From positions 62,001 to 126,000 of the forward strand of contig NZ_JAAAWP010000003.1 in NCBI RefSeq assembly GCF_010500915.1: 64,000 nucleotides of DNA, read 5' to 3'. Made by a program: the position numbers and the translations under genes. Below are positions 17,067-25,317 of this stretch, one piece after another. Below the pieces are notes generated by a model. The model was not told the origin of the DNA, ran no database searches, and saw only the letters and a program-made list of their open reading frames with translations. How positions within the stretch are numbered: the stretch's first letter is position 1; each line of letters starts with the position of its first letter. This DNA is from Alteromonas hispanica. GTDB taxonomy: Bacteria; Pseudomonadota; Gammaproteobacteria; Enterobacterales; Alteromonadaceae.

Positions 17067-18704
17067 TTACGCAATACTCTGCATGTCGTTGCTGTTAACA
17101 AAGTCTATAAGCGAGCGCCATGCTTTCGTTTTCTTCGCAATGATATGCTGCTCGGCTAGGATCGCCGCAAGGTCGTTGTGGCTTGTGAGTGGGTTCGCCA
17201 GCACAACTCTAAATACTGTTATACATTGCGACGGATAATCTGGCGCTTCTAGCCGCGTTCGAGAAACAAACGACTTACCCGCCTCTCGCTGTTGTTTTTG
17301 TACCGCAACCACCAAAGCATCAATTTTCTCATTAATAGCTTTTTGCATGCTAGGCGATGCAGTTTTTAAAATTTGTTGAATTTCAGCGGGGCAAACGCGA
17401 TAGGTGAGCAAAGAAAGCGTAGGGGTGGTGGTTAATTCAAAGTCTTGCGCCTTATTGATCATGGCCGAAAAGTCATGCGCTTTGTCGATACTGCTGTCAA
17501 TGAGCAACTCGTAGCCCTTGCGACCAAAGATATGCAGCGCCGAGTAAACCATCATAGCCATACCGTTACGCGATCCCTCAAGGGTAGTTGCACCGAGATC
17601 TTTCGAGCCTTCACGCAATATATATTGCGCGTGGTGCCTTACGGTGTTGGCATTTTCGGGGTCTTTAAATAGCGCCATACCTGCGCCCATAGGCACATAC
17701 ATTTGTTTGTGTGCATCTATAGTTACCGAGTCTGCGCGCTCAATTCCCTTGAGACGATCGCGATAGCGAGAAGAGAACAAAGTTGCTCCTCCCCATGCAG
17801 CATCGACATGGAACCAACAGCCCAATTCTTTTGCTACATCGGCAAGTTCGTTCAGCGGGTCGACATGCCCAGTCTCAGTAGTACCGCCCACGCCTACGAT
17901 AGCGAGCAGCTTATTGCCCTCTTCCTGATAGCGCTTACCGGCACGCAGCGCTTTTTCAGGGTCTAAGGTTTGATTCGGCGCAGGTAATGTGAGTAACTGT
18001 TCGCGCCCAATGCCCAGCACATCAACGGCTTTGGACAAAGAATAATGGCCGCGCTTACTACACATAATGCCCACATTATTGATGTTGTGAAAACGGTATG
18101 CAGCTGCTAATCCAGCCCTAGCTACGCCGGCAAAACCTTTCTGTGGCCCTAATAACTTATTCCTCGCCACCCATAACGCTGTAATGTTGGCGATGGTGCC
18201 ACCAGAACAGAACGCACCTAACGAATGTGCCGCGCTGTGAAGATGCTCGTCATAGAAGCTCTCAGGTTGGTCGTACACCAAATTGTGCATCATGCCTATT
18301 ACCTGGCGCTCAAGAGGCGTAAAGGCTTTTGATGTTTCTATTTTTACTAGGTTTTGGTTCAACCCCACCATAAGTTTAGAAAGTGGCAGGTGAAAATAGG
18401 GTAAAGCGGATGTCATGTGCCCAATGAAGGTAGGCGAATAAGTGTTTACAGAATGAGCCACCAGCTTATCTAGTAAGCTTTCAGCATGGGTTGATACGAA
18501 TTCCGGTGATTCTGGTACCTTGGAATTTGAGAAGTCTTTTTCAACTTCTTCCAACGACGTTTTTTTCGTCACAACGTGTTGAGACAGAAAATCTAGAATA
18601 TTGTCTGATAAATGCTGCTCAATCTGAGCTAGCTTTGAGTCTTTGTGTTCAGGCTTGGTAAAGACCCTAAACAGGTGCTCTAAACTTACTTGCGCTTCAC
18701 CCAC
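17067..18704 (-). CDS. panP: PLP-dependent aspartate 1-decarboxylase PanP (beta-alanine supply)
   Basis: This group II PLP decarboxylase makes beta-alanine from aspartate and replaces the pyruvoyl enzyme PanD in Vibrio, Shewanella and Alteromonas relatives. The protein (545 residues) has the blocks CSGGTIANITALWVARNK, VGVGGTTETGHVDPL, FHVDAAWGG with the pyridine-binding Asp, and TIDAHKQMY with the PLP lysine near residue 333. A GTG at 18704 is the likely start, because GAGAGAGG at 18714-18721 is well spaced for it but abuts an in-frame GTG at 18713. The gene is convergent with panBC. Function is inferred from family and location; glutamate decarboxylases share the fold. Confidence 0.9.
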   Translation of the reverse strand: MGEAQVSLEHLFRVFTKPEHKDSKLAQIEQHLSDNILDFLSQHVVTKKTSLEEVEKDFSNSKVPESPEFVSTHAESLLDKLVAHSVNTYSPTFIGHMTSALPYFHLPLSKLMVGLNQNLVKIETSKAFTPLERQVIGMMHNLVYDQPESFYDEHLHSAAHSLGAFCSGGTIANITALWVARNKLLGPQKGFAGVARAGLAAAYRFHNINNVGIMCSKRGHYSLSKAVDVLGIGREQLLTLPAPNQTLDPEKALRAGKRYQEEGNKLLAIVGVGGTTETGHVDPLNELADVAKELGCWFHVDAAWGGATLFSSRYRDRLKGIERADSVTIDAHKQMYVPMGAGMALFKDPENANTVRHHAQYILREGSKDLGATTLEGSRNGMAMMVYSALHIFGRKGYELLIDSSIDKAHDFSAMINKAQDFELTTTPTLSLLTYRVCPAEIQQILKTASPSMQKAINEKIDALVVAVQKQQREAGKSFVSRTRLEAPDYPSQCITVFRVVLANPLTSHNDLAAILAEQHIIAKKTKAWRSLIDFVNSNDMQSIA

Positions 18705-19153
18705 TAAACACACCCTCTCTCAACAAACATATATAAGGTTAATTCGCTGGGAACCCATTTCATCTTCAACAAAACTGACTCTCAACGAACATAGTAGGCG
18801 GTGTTATGCCAGACCAACCCCACTCTAATCTTCTTTTAAGGTAGTGCTGCACTACTTTTTCGCAGGCTACTTTAAGTTTTTTCGCAGGCTACTTTAAGGC
18901 AGCAAATACGCTTTAACTAAACCCATTGGTTACCCGCCCTGAAAGTTTTCATTTCACTTTCATGCCGCGGTCACATGACTTTTAGGGGAACGCACTTTAC
19001 ATTAGATTACAATTTTCGCCAAGTGGTTACCAGCAGCATTTAATTGTACTTTTGGCGGTGCCACACGTTGCTACTGGCAAAAGCACGGCACATGTCAGAT
19101 TTACTGCTATATTTTAATTATGAATAAATACGTAAAAACGGGGTAACTTGTTT
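18705..19153. other. 449-bp intergenic region with palindrome and tandem repeats
   Basis: This lies between divergent panP and the degenerate EAL gene. It holds a 7-bp palindrome with a T-run and two 21-bp direct repeats, annotated separately. No open frame with start signals was seen. Both promoters must lie here, but none could be assigned with confidence. Confidence 0.6.
18841..18898. repeat. Palindrome followed by two 21-bp direct repeats
   Basis: GTAGTGC-T-GCACTAC at 18841-18855 is a 15-bp palindrome and is followed by TTTTT. The unit TTTTTCGCAGGCTACTTTAA plus G occurs at 18856-18876 and again at 18878-18898, with one extra T between the copies. These lie about 140 bp upstream of panP and 255 bp upstream of the EAL gene. 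They could be regulator sites or a slippage duplication. Confidence 0.8.
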
Positions 19154-19882
19154 ATGCCAATACGTGAAATATCAGAAGATTTTTCGATTGATGACATCGT
19201 TCCGTATTTTCAGCCTATTGTCGACCTGAACAGTCAAGGCGTGTGGCGTTACGAGTGTTTGGCCCGATTAATTACTCACAACGACAAAACATTCTTGCCC
19301 AGCGAATTTTTATATTTAATAGAGCGAGAGCAGCACGTTAAAACACTGGCGGCGAGCATGTTCTTGCAAAGCGCGAGTTACTTTCACGATCTCAACATTC
19401 CGTGGAACATTAATATCTCTGCTCAAGATCTCCATAATGAATCCCTCATTCACTCTCTTATTGCTGAACTTGCAGATTATCCCAACCCAAGACGAGCAAG
19501 TATCGAAGTAAGCGCATCGACTGCTTTGGAAAATCCGAAGCAACTGAGAGCCTTTATTGATAAAGGTATGCATAGCGGCCTAGGGGTGTTTATTGATAAT
19601 GTTGGCTCCTGCCCTGGCAATATTAAAGCGCTTATGAACCTTCCTGTGAGAGGGATTAAAATTGCTGGCGGGCTAATTAGGCACTATCAACAGCAAGACG
19701 CAGTAAGGGAATACGTCGACCACCTGCTTATGCTGTGTGAACACCAAGGCATTGCGGTGATTGCTGAGCATATCGAAAACGAGGAACTGCTCAACGACGT
19801 AAAGCGTTTACCCATTAAATATGCTCAAGGTTATGTATTTAGCCCGCCAGTTGCACACGTGGCCAATGCATACCAGCATTGA
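19154..19882 (+). CDS. Stand-alone degenerate EAL-domain protein
   Basis: The 242-residue protein is an EAL domain with no sensor or GGDEF domain. Some signature positions are kept: Glu in YECLARL (for EALLR), Asn in NINISAQDL, Glu in IEVSAS, Glu in IAEHIE and Gln in AQGYVF. Others are lost: DDFGTG reads DNVGSC and KIDG reads KIAG. It is therefore more likely a c-di-GMP binder or protein-interaction module than an active phosphodiesterase (inference). The ATG at 19154 is preferred to the in-frame TTG at 19148, with GGGGT about 10 bp before it. Confidence 0.85.
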   Translation: MPIREISEDFSIDDIVPYFQPIVDLNSQGVWRYECLARLITHNDKTFLPSEFLYLIEREQHVKTLAASMFLQSASYFHDLNIPWNINISAQDLHNESLIHSLIAELADYPNPRRASIEVSASTALENPKQLRAFIDKGMHSGLGVFIDNVGSCPGNIKALMNLPVRGIKIAGGLIRHYQQQDAVREYVDHLLMLCEHQGIAVIAEHIENEELLNDVKRLPIKYAQGYVFSPPVAHVANAYQH

Positions 19883-19929
19883 GCAGTTACTCCTTCGCGC
19901 TTAAGATGGCGAACAATGAAAAATGGAGC

Positions 19930-20598
19930 TTAACTCTCTTCGCTTCGACAATTAAGCTTCCAGCAAGTTTGTCCACTGCCAGTGTATTTACGCTCAAAAG
20001 GTGTCATTGCATGACTGCTTTTTATTTCCGCGAGATCTGAAAGGCAGCCATAGTGGGCAGTCGCTTGAGCAAATTCCATCAAGTAAATAAGCCAGTTACT
20101 GCGCACTTCAATATTGGTGGTTATTGCCATGAAATCCACCATGGCTGCACTGCCGTGCCAGCGCTTTTGTATTTGCGTTTTTTTGGGGTATGGATTGGGA
20201 TACAGTAAGTAGTGCTTTACCACCTGCCAATTAGAACTTCGAACTAAGCGCCAAAAATCGATAACATCTGCACGTATTACGCGGTAGTTTTCTTGCTCAA
20301 CGGAATAATGGCTGTGCTTCTCCACCCGCTGCGCTGACTTATCAATACCAATTACTCGGGCCTCTGGGTTAGCTTTTGCAATATTGGCTGTGCTTTCACC
20401 TACTCCGCAGCAAGAGTCAAGAATAATGGGCCCAGCGTAACCATCAAGCCACTCACAAACCTCGCTAAAAGCGTGCTTAGTGTGCTCTCCAATAGGTCTC
20501 TTATTAGTCGATGCCTGATATTTCACAACAAGCTCGTCTAACTTGTCGTGAATGCCTACTTGATTTGTCGTGATAGACCGAGAGTTGCCGTCTGACAT
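19930..20598 (-). CDS. TrmB-like SAM-dependent methyltransferase, probable tRNA-modifying relative
   Basis: This 222-residue class I methyltransferase has a SAM-binding loop in ILDSCCGVGESTANIA and an acidic loop at VIGIDKSAQRVEKH. Its YLLYPNPYPKK block corresponds to the FPDPWPKKRH-type segment of TrmB, the tRNA guanine-N7 methyltransferase. Sequence elsewhere departs from true TrmB, so the substrate is not certain. The start overlaps the yadH stop by 1 nt (TAATG), so it is translationally coupled to an ABC exporter. This partnership is unusual. It could be a second tRNA methyltransferase or a small-molecule methyltransferase. Confidence 0.75.
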   Translation of the reverse strand: MSDGNSRSITTNQVGIHDKLDELVVKYQASTNKRPIGEHTKHAFSEVCEWLDGYAGPIILDSCCGVGESTANIAKANPEARVIGIDKSAQRVEKHSHYSVEQENYRVIRADVIDFWRLVRSSNWQVVKHYLLYPNPYPKKTQIQKRWHGSAAMVDFMAITTNIEVRSNWLIYLMEFAQATAHYGCLSDLAEIKSSHAMTPFERKYTGSGQTCWKLNCRSEES

Positions 20599-21413
20599 TA
20601 ACTGCGAATTCCTTTCCCCGTTTTTAGTAAGTAATAAGCAATGCTAAATAACAGCACATTAAAGCCCACCAGCAAACCCAGCGCCAGCGTAATATTCACA
20701 TCTGAAACACCCAAGAAGCCATACCGGAAGCCATTCACCATGTATACAACTGGGTTAGCCTTACTCACTATTTGCCAAAACTCTGGCAACAAAGAAAGGG
20801 AATAAAATACACCGCCCAAGTAAGTTAACGGGGTAAGCACGAAAGTGGGCACCACACTTATATCATCAAAGGTTTTCGCAAACACGGCGTTGATAAGGCC
20901 AGCTGTCGCAAAGAGTGTTGAGGTAAGTAATACGGTAAGAGCAATAATGCCCAAACTGTAAATTTGAACGTCAACGAAGAACAGCGACACCATGGTTACC
21001 ATAATACCAATGAGGATAGCGCGAGCCACTCCGCCGCCAACATAACCAAGTATGATTACCGAGGTAGGAACCGGCGAAACCAAAAGCTCTTCTATATTGC
21101 GCTGAAATTTAGCGCTAAAAAAGGACGACGACACGTTTGAGTAAGAACTCGTAATAACCGACATCATTATTAGCCCAGGAACAATAAATTCCATGTAGCT
21201 AAATCCGCCCATTTGGCCGATGCGATTTCCAATAAGGCTGCCGAAAATAACAAAGTAGAGGCTCATGGTAATTGCTGGCGGTACGAGTGTTTGAACCCAA
21301 ATTCTTAAAAAGCGGGTACATTCTTTAATCCAAATGGTAGTTAACGCTACGTAATTCTGTTTTACCCAGCTGATTTTTTTCTCTTCATTCATATGTGTAG
21401 TTTCATCACTCAT
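20598..21413 (-). CDS. yadH: ABC-2 type transporter permease (YadH-like)
   Basis: This is a 271-residue inner-membrane permease with six predicted helices, the ABC-2 pattern (YMEFIVPGLIMMSVITSSYSNVSSSFF, NIEELLVSPVPTSVIILGYVGGG, FVLTPLTYLGGVFYSLSLLP) and a close match to E. coli YadH. It starts 4 bp after the yadG stop and its end overlaps the methyltransferase start. Together with YadG it forms an exporter whose substrate is unknown. Confidence 0.88.
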   Translation of the reverse strand: MSDETTHMNEEKKISWVKQNYVALTTIWIKECTRFLRIWVQTLVPPAITMSLYFVIFGSLIGNRIGQMGGFSYMEFIVPGLIMMSVITSSYSNVSSSFFSAKFQRNIEELLVSPVPTSVIILGYVGGGVARAILIGIMVTMVSLFFVDVQIYSLGIIALTVLLTSTLFATAGLINAVFAKTFDDISVVPTFVLTPLTYLGGVFYSLSLLPEFWQIVSKANPVVYMVNGFRYGFLGVSDVNITLALGLLVGFNVLLFSIAYYLLKTGKGIRS

Positions 21414-21417
21414 TACT

Positions 21418-22350
21418 TCACTCCGCCTGCTTCGCTGACTCTACCAAACGAACAAACAATTCCTCTAAACGGTTGGATTTATTACGCATACTCATGACTT
21501 GAATACCCTGCTCGCTTAACTGAGCAAACACAGGGTTGAGCCCTTCGGCTTTCTCTACGTCCACCTCTAAGGTATGACTATCTATCCAGCGATAGTCGAC
21601 GCTATGCAGATTAAGGGCGTCCATGTTGCTCTGCTCTTGCAGCTTCACATCAAGTACAAAGGTTTCAACATTGAGTTTAGACAGCAGTGACTTCATGCTG
21701 GTGTTCTCAACAATAGTGCCTTTATTGATAATGGCAATGTTGCGACACAGCATCTCAGCTTCTTCAAGATAGTGCGTGGTGAGAATTATGGTAATTCCCT
21801 GACGGTTTATCTCTTCTAAAAATACCCACATAGCGCGACGAATTTCTATATCTACACCGGCGGTTGGTTCGTCGAGAATCAGCAATTTGGGTTCGTGCAT
21901 TAACGCTCTTGCTATCATCAGTCTGCGCTTCATACCGCCAGAGAGTTCTCTTGCGCGAGCGTCTCTTTTTTCCCACAAATCTAGCTGCGAAAGGTATTTT
22001 TCAGCCCGCTCTTTTGCAATACCCCGCGGTACACCGTAGTAGCCTGCTTGGTTGAGCACAATTTGGAGCACGGTTTCAAATTGGTTGAAGTTGAACTCTT
22101 GTGGCACCAGGCCTATGCACGCCTTCGCTTGCTCTTTTTGAGTGGTAAGGTCATAACCAAATACCGACACAGAGCCTTCTGTTTGATTAACTAGCGAGCT
22201 GATAATACCAATGGTGGTGGATTTACCCGCCCCATTAGGCCCTAGTAGCGCAAAAAAGTCGCCTTCTTGTACACTGAGATCTACCCCTTTAAGTGCTTTT
22301 ACGCCACCTTTATAGGTTTTTGTTAATCCTTTTATGTCCAACGCTTTCAT
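21418..22350 (-). CDS. yadG: ABC transporter ATP-binding protein (YadG-like)
   Basis: This 310-residue ABC ATPase has Walker A GPNGAGKSTTIGI, the signature LSGGMKRRLMIARAL, Walker B LLILDEPTAGVDIEIR and the H-loop TTHYLEEAE. A C-terminal extension of about 90 residues with a mixed fold is typical of drug- and polysaccharide-type ABC-2 exporters. It heads a three-gene operon with yadH and a TrmB-like methyltransferase. Confidence 0.88.
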   Translation of the reverse strand: MKALDIKGLTKTYKGGVKALKGVDLSVQEGDFFALLGPNGAGKSTTIGIISSLVNQTEGSVSVFGYDLTTQKEQAKACIGLVPQEFNFNQFETVLQIVLNQAGYYGVPRGIAKERAEKYLSQLDLWEKRDARARELSGGMKRRLMIARALMHEPKLLILDEPTAGVDIEIRRAMWVFLEEINRQGITIILTTHYLEEAEMLCRNIAIINKGTIVENTSMKSLLSKLNVETFVLDVKLQEQSNMDALNLHSVDYRWIDSHTLEVDVEKAEGLNPVFAQLSEQGIQVMSMRNKSNRLEELFVRLVESAKQAE

Positions 22351-22611
22351 GAAATACCCATGTTGTGAGTGTTACAGCTAATCTGCAAAGGTGAGATTGA
22401 GTTACATGCGGTTAGTGCATTTTGCTTGTTTGCATAAATCTGCACTTTTACTTGTTTTGATTCTTTTACCTGTTTTTGTGTCATTTACATATTTTGACAT
22501 TGACCTCCATTGTACCGCAATCCACGGTAAAACTTTAACCTGTGCGCGATTTAGCTTTGTTTTTTGCGTTTATTCGCTGATACAGGCATCACTTATTGAA
22601 GCGGCTCAATA

Positions 22612-23700
22612 TCACTGGGAGTGCTTATTTTTTTGATTTTCAAGGGAGGCATCTGGCACATTTTTAATCATCATATTTTCTTTTCGGCGCGTCATCATTT
22701 TCGCCAAACGTCGCATACTCACTGTGGTGTCTTTCTCATCAACAATGTCAACGCCGAGCAGTCGCTCTAAGAGATCTTCAAGCGTTATGACTCCCTCTAG
22801 ACCACCATATTCGTCAACGACCAACAGCATGTGAACATGTTTATCTATAAAATGCTCAAACGTCACCGAGAGCGGCATAATATTCAAAATAGTAACAAGG
22901 TTTTTGGCATACTCTGAGAGTGGTTTATCTGTATTACCGCGAGCTTGCGCAACTAACAAATCTGAACGCATTACATAACCGGTAATGTTTTCAGAATCGT
23001 TATCTTCATACACAGGAATACGCGAGAATTCGATATTAGAGTGCTTATGAAAAAAAGCTTCTACTGTCATTGATTCAGACACCGAGAAAAGTGCAGTTCT
23101 ATGAGTGATAGCGTCTTTAACACGAAGCTCGTGTAAGCTTAATAAGCTTTGTAGAAATGAAGCTTCATGATTAGCAAGCTGCCCCTCCTGGCCTGAAAGT
23201 TCGGCCATTGCATGCAGTTCACTGCGACTTAATCCTCTTAACGGGCTGTCTTCTTTGAAGCCTCGTGTAAGCAACTCCGACATTTTCACAAACGGCATCA
23301 ACGCAATTGCCAGATATTTTAAAAAGTAGGCCGTTGCTGGAGCGAGGGCACGCCAATAGGTAGCACCCACAGTTTTTGGAATGATTTCGGAGAACACAAG
23401 AATAAGCAGGGTTAACACAGCAGAAATGATACCTAGATAGGCTTCGCCAAAAACAGATGCGGCTTGAGCACCAGCACCAGCTGCGCCCATAGTGTGAGCG
23501 ATAGTGTTCAGCGTAAGAATAGCCGATAGAGGCGTATTGATATTATCAGTTTGCTTGCGCAGTAATTTTCCGCTTGGCCGTTTCTCTTTCTCTAATACTG
23601 AGATATAGGCCGACGAGACACTTAAAATAACCGCTTCTGCAATTGAACACAGAAACGAAAAGCCAAGTGCAATAAACACGTACACAACAAGTAAAAACAT
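22612..23700 (-). CDS. CNNM family transmembrane protein with CBS domains (DUF21)
   Basis: The 362-residue protein has an N-terminal DUF21 membrane domain of about 200 residues with the SEIIPKT motif. A pair of CBS domains follows (ALFSVSESMTVEAFF and YVMRSDLLVAQARG to VDEYGGLEGVITLEDLLERLLG). No CorC/HlyC C-terminal FAD-like domain is present, so the protein is shorter than the 420-450 residue form. Members are linked to magnesium or cobalt transport and resistance. No partner gene is adjacent. The start ATG is at 23700. Confidence 0.87.
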   Translation of the reverse strand: MFLLVVYVFIALGFSFLCSIAEAVILSVSSAYISVLEKEKRPSGKLLRKQTDNINTPLSAILTLNTIAHTMGAAGAGAQAASVFGEAYLGIISAVLTLLILVFSEIIPKTVGATYWRALAPATAYFLKYLAIALMPFVKMSELLTRGFKEDSPLRGLSRSELHAMAELSGQEGQLANHEASFLQSLLSLHELRVKDAITHRTALFSVSESMTVEAFFHKHSNIEFSRIPVYEDNDSENITGYVMRSDLLVAQARGNTDKPLSEYAKNLVTILNIMPLSVTFEHFIDKHVHMLLVVDEYGGLEGVITLEDLLERLLGVDIVDEKDTTVSMRRLAKMMTRRKENMMIKNVPDASLENQKNKHSQ

Positions 23701-23812
23701 GTATGGTTTCCATAGGGATTAGAGAATACTGCGATTTATTATTCTTATCTCGCAGCTTTATATTATGAGGAACACAGTGCGCGTTACAAGCGCACTAATA
23801 GATTATTTGTAA

Positions 23813-25051
23813 CTAATGACAGCATGATGATGGGGTAGTGTGAGCATGTCGATATTGCAGCACTTTGTTTATTCCAATACGAATCATTAACGCAGCGAGC
23901 ACAATTGCACTGATTGCGTAGGCAGCCTGAACACCATTTCCATGCTCATGCAGCGCACTTTGCGTTTGAATGAGGCTTTGTAAAGACATTGCTGAAACAA
24001 GATAGTTGAGGAGATAGCCAAAGCCTACACTGGCGCTAACAACACTGAACAGGTACAGGCAAAGAGTACGCAAACCCATTTCTTGCTTTATCATACCCAT
24101 AGTGGATACATTGGTTGCTGGCCCTGCCATTAAAAACACTAAAATAGCGCCAGGCGATAACCCAGCAGCCAAAAAGCCTACTGCCAGCGGTGTTGATGCT
24201 GTAGCACAGATATACATTGGAATGCCGATAAACGCCATAACAAGCATGGCAACGAAGCCGTCACCCCACTGTGTTAAAAAGTCGGTGGGCACCCACGTTT
24301 TAATTGCTGCGGCAAGTGCTAAACCAATCAATAACCACACCACTATATCTTCAAGTAATTTGCCACTGGCGTAGCCTGCCACACGGACTATTCTTGAATT
24401 TGTAAAACCTGAATTTTGAGACGATGAATTATCGACGCCACTGGCCCCCTCAGAAATACTATCGGAGCTAATATCCGAACTAACGTCTGAACTACTGCAG
24501 CAAGAAGAAGTTTTAACTGGCTTAGACTCACTGCCGCAACATGATGTAGAAACGCTAGATGGCTTAGTGTCACAACAGGCATCAGCAGCTGTGTGAGAAT
24601 GAGAGGTGCTGCTTGCCGCGGGCGCCTTTGTTATATCGTTTGTATCAAATAGCTTAACCATTAAACCCGCATAGATAGCACTCATTACAGCAGCAATAGG
24701 TCGAATGATGGCGAACAGTGGTCCTAACAGAGCGTAAGATACCGATACACTGTCAACACCTGTTTCTGGCGTTGATACTAAAAAAGAGATAGTGGATGGC
24801 TTTGAAGCGCCGCTACGTCTTAACCCTAGTGCAGCGGGAATAACACCGCAGGAACACAATGGTAATGGCGCGCCAATAACGGCAGCCTTACTAATTGAAC
24901 TTAAAGAATTACTACCCATGTGACGTTCAAGAAAAGACACAGGAACCAACTCATGCATTACGCCGGCTACGACTAACCCTAGCAATAACCATGGAGCTGA
25001 CTCCATAAATAATGCTAAAAAGTTTTCGGCGAGTAGAATAATGTCTGACAT
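23813..25051 (-). CDS. Cu/Zn efflux permease of the SO_0444 type (PF03773 family)
   Basis: The 412-residue membrane protein has two permease halves. The first contains APLPLCSCGVIPAALGLRRSG, a conserved Cys pair motif, and STPETGVDSVSVSYALLGP. The second contains PMYICATASTPLAVGFLAAGLSPGA and LMAGPATNVSTMGMI. Between them, at about residues 145-215, lies a Ser-rich cytoplasmic loop with three Cys pairs (ACCD, SCCG, SCCS) and a short His run. The C terminus ends SSCCH. These fit the SO_0444 family, which exports Cu and Zn in Shewanella. Function is inferred from family membership. Confidence 0.87.
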   Translation of the reverse strand: MSDIILLAENFLALFMESAPWLLLGLVVAGVMHELVPVSFLERHMGSNSLSSISKAAVIGAPLPLCSCGVIPAALGLRRSGASKPSTISFLVSTPETGVDSVSVSYALLGPLFAIIRPIAAVMSAIYAGLMVKLFDTNDITKAPAASSTSHSHTAADACCDTKPSSVSTSCCGSESKPVKTSSCCSSSDVSSDISSDSISEGASGVDNSSSQNSGFTNSRIVRVAGYASGKLLEDIVVWLLIGLALAAAIKTWVPTDFLTQWGDGFVAMLVMAFIGIPMYICATASTPLAVGFLAAGLSPGAILVFLMAGPATNVSTMGMIKQEMGLRTLCLYLFSVVSASVGFGYLLNYLVSAMSLQSLIQTQSALHEHGNGVQAAYAISAIVLAALMIRIGINKVLQYRHAHTTPSSCCH

Positions 25052-25257
25052 GCTTCCTCTGGGTATCTGATTACTTGTGAATTGACATAGATGGCTCGTC
25101 GCTAATAGCTTTAAGCATTTATCTTATGCACGCATCTAATCAATTCTTATTTGATAATACTACCAGAAACCAAGGCATTCAGAAAACGTGCAACGCCAAA
25201 TAGCATATAAAGTAGCCGAACTGCAGCATTTGTAAGAAACTTTAAGAAACGTAGATA

Positions 25258-25310
25258 GCAAAAAGGCCGTAACAAGCCTGCGTTATGTGCAGCACCTGTA
25301 GGCCTTTTGC
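25258..25310 (-). terminator. Rho-independent terminator after the CstA-like gene
   Basis: GCAAAAAGGCC at 25258-25268 pairs with GGCCTTTTGC at 25301-25310, and the loop is about 32 nt. On the minus strand the stem closes with GGCC then TTTTT. The convergent neighbour is absent on this side, so it serves the cstA-like gene. Confidence 0.7.
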
Positions 25311-25317
25311 AATTACC

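Noticed and set aside
22391..22636. Possible 81-codon hydrophobic open frame on the plus strand
   Set aside because: It begins with GTG without a good ribosome binding site, overlaps the end of the CNNM gene on the other strand and has no recognised family. It is more likely chance reading of an AT-rich intergenic strand.
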